From assembly GCA_019136395.1 (NCBI GenBank), contig JAGVUH010000563.1:1-6586 (forward strand): a stretch of 6,586 nucleotides of DNA, in the 5' to 3' direction. How positions within the stretch are numbered: the first letter of the stretch is position 1; each line of letters starts with the position of its first letter. Source of the stretch: Gammaproteobacteria bacterium. GTDB lineage: Bacteria > Pseudomonadota > Gammaproteobacteria > Chromatiales > Chromatiaceae. Below the pieces are notes generated by a model that saw nothing but the letters and a program-made list of their open reading frames with translations, did not search any database and was not told where the DNA came from. The position numbers and the translations under genes were made by a program. Shown here piece by piece: positions 6,016 to 6,586 of this stretch.

Positions 6016-6586
6016 CTAAAGCTCCGGGTAGATCCGGCCGGGATTGAGGATGCCGCATGGATCGAGGGCGGCCTTGAGGCGCCGGTGCAGGGCGAGGAGC
6101 GCGGGCGGGAGCGGTTGGAGGACGGCGCCGCCCGTCATCTCGACTGTCTCTCGCTCCTTTGTCCGATCAGGCCCCGCGACAGGTTCCTGGGTGCCAGACA
6201 CGTCAGCGGCACCAGTGGCACTTGCGGCACCAGCGGCGTTCGCGTCAACCTCGTCCGCCGCACCGGTATCCTGGCGAGTAAAGGCCAGGGCGTAGCGACT
6301 GGCATGCCCGCCGGCGGCCTGGGCCACCGGCCAGAGCGGATCTTCACTATGGACCCAGCGCAGGGCGCCGCCCCAATCGATGAACTGGGGGCCTAAGGCG
6401 GGGTCGTGGGGCGCCGTGGGTGGCAGGGAGAGGCGCCAGAGGGGCACCGCTCCTGTCTGAGAAGCCGTTCCTTTCTGATAAGCCCTTCCTGGCTGGTAGG
6501 CCGTTCCTGGCTGATAGGCCGATCCTTGCCGAAAGAAGGGGTGTCTCAATTCGCGCACCGCCCGCCAGAAGCTCTCCGCCTCGCCG
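6016..6586 (-). CDS. glcE: Glycolate oxidase FAD-binding subunit GlcE, C-terminal part (5' end outside window)
   Basis: The window holds the last 189 residues of GlcE, an FAD-linked subunit of glycolate oxidase. The order of conserved blocks follows E. coli Glc[48 protein letters not shown], then [20 protein letters not shown] and GRIYPEL at the end. The FAD-binding N-terminal half lies outside. Two stretches are extra compared with E. coli GlcE. About 26 residues of a six-residue repeat (AYQPGT-like) separate HPFF from PLWR. A further insert of about 47 residues, rich in Ala, Gly, Thr and Asp, sits between the GGHASRY block and the [11 protein letters not shown] block. Both inserts keep the frame, so the protein may still fold. 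The TAG stop is two bases before the glcF start, which indicates a translationally coupled glcEF operon; glcD would be expected upstream, to the right of the window. Confidence 0.92.
   Translation of the reverse strand, partial: GEAESFWRAVRELRHPFFRQGSAYQPGTAYQPGRAYQKGTASQTGAVPLWRLSLPPTAPHDPALGPQFIDWGGALRWVHSEDPLWPVAQAAGGHASRYALAFTRQDTGAADEVDANAAGAASATGAADVSGTQEPVAGPDRTKERETVEMTGGAVLQPLPPALLALHRRLKAALDPCGILNPGRIYPEL
6022..6025 (-). promoter_or_regulatory. glcF: Ribosome binding site of glcF inside the end of glcE
   Basis: The minus strand reads GGAG within the last glcE codons (Pro-Glu-Leu), eight bases before ATG 6013. With only two bases between the glcE stop and the glcF start, coupled translation is likely. 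Confidence 0.6.
6206..6241 (-). repeat. glcE: Eighteen-base direct repeat in the second glcE insert
   Basis: Two adjacent 18-base units share the start GCGGCACCAG (plus strand, 6206 and 6224). They belong to the Ala/Gly/Thr/Asp-rich insert of GlcE; neighbouring bases to about 6260 look like further decayed copies. Confidence 0.55.
6457..6528 (-). repeat. glcE: Four eighteen-base repeats in glcE
   Basis: Four imperfect 18-base units follow one another: 6457-6474, 6475-6492, 6493-6510 and 6511-6528. The third reads CTGGTAGGCCGTTCCTGG on the plus strand. Each codes six residues of the type AYQPGT. A decayed fifth copy may lie at 6439-6456. The array splits the conserved HPFF and PLWR blocks of GlcE. 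Confidence 0.85.

Overview
The window is strongly GC-rich (about two-thirds by eye) and every gene I can support reads on the minus strand, so the order of transcription is from the right edge to the left edge. The closest fit I can name is a high-GC gammaproteobacterium of the Chromatiales / purple-sulfur-bacterium type. That rests on the general character of the GlcE, GlcF, GrxD and cytochrome b561 proteins and on no marker gene, so it is an inference.

Right part (6586 to 4771): the 3' end of glcE (FAD subunit of glycolate oxidase, cut by the window edge) is followed two bases later by glcF (iron-sulfur subunit). As given, glcF is broken by two separate one-base deletions, near 5827 and near 5143. 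Repairing both restores a normal-length protein with all its cysteine motifs. Middle part (4582 to 3618): grxD, a monothiol CGFS glutaredoxin that most likely starts at a GTG, then a four-helix cytochrome b561. These four genes are redox genes reading in one direction; only glcE-glcF are tightly coupled.

Left part (3574 to 1): a stand-alone RibD-type reductase without a deaminase domain is followed, 41 bases downstream, by a very long open frame that runs out of the window. This frame is the most unusual object here. It encodes a complete CDP-alcohol phosphatidyltransferase, then a linker, a second block of membrane helices, a Thr/Pro linker and a sulfatase / phosphoglycerol-transferase-like domain, with no stop codon between them. 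A reductase, a membrane headgroup transferase and a sulfatase-fold enzyme together suggest synthesis and modification of an unusual phosphate-linked membrane lipid or polyol. The product cannot be told from the window.

A second theme covers the whole window: short tandem repeats with periods of 6, 9, 12 or 18 bases, always multiples of three, sit inside the coding sequences of glcE, the RibD-like gene and the fusion gene. They encode different peptides in each place (Gly-Ser/Gly-Pro, Thr-Pro, Gly-x, Ala-Gln/Thr-Glu, Pro-Val-x-x, Asp-Ser-x, Ala-Tyr-Gln-Pro-Gly-Thr) and lie in linkers or loops. glcF, grxD and the cytochrome gene lack them. No tRNA, rRNA, insertion sequence, CRISPR array or convincing terminator was found, and no gap between genes exceeds about 190 bases.
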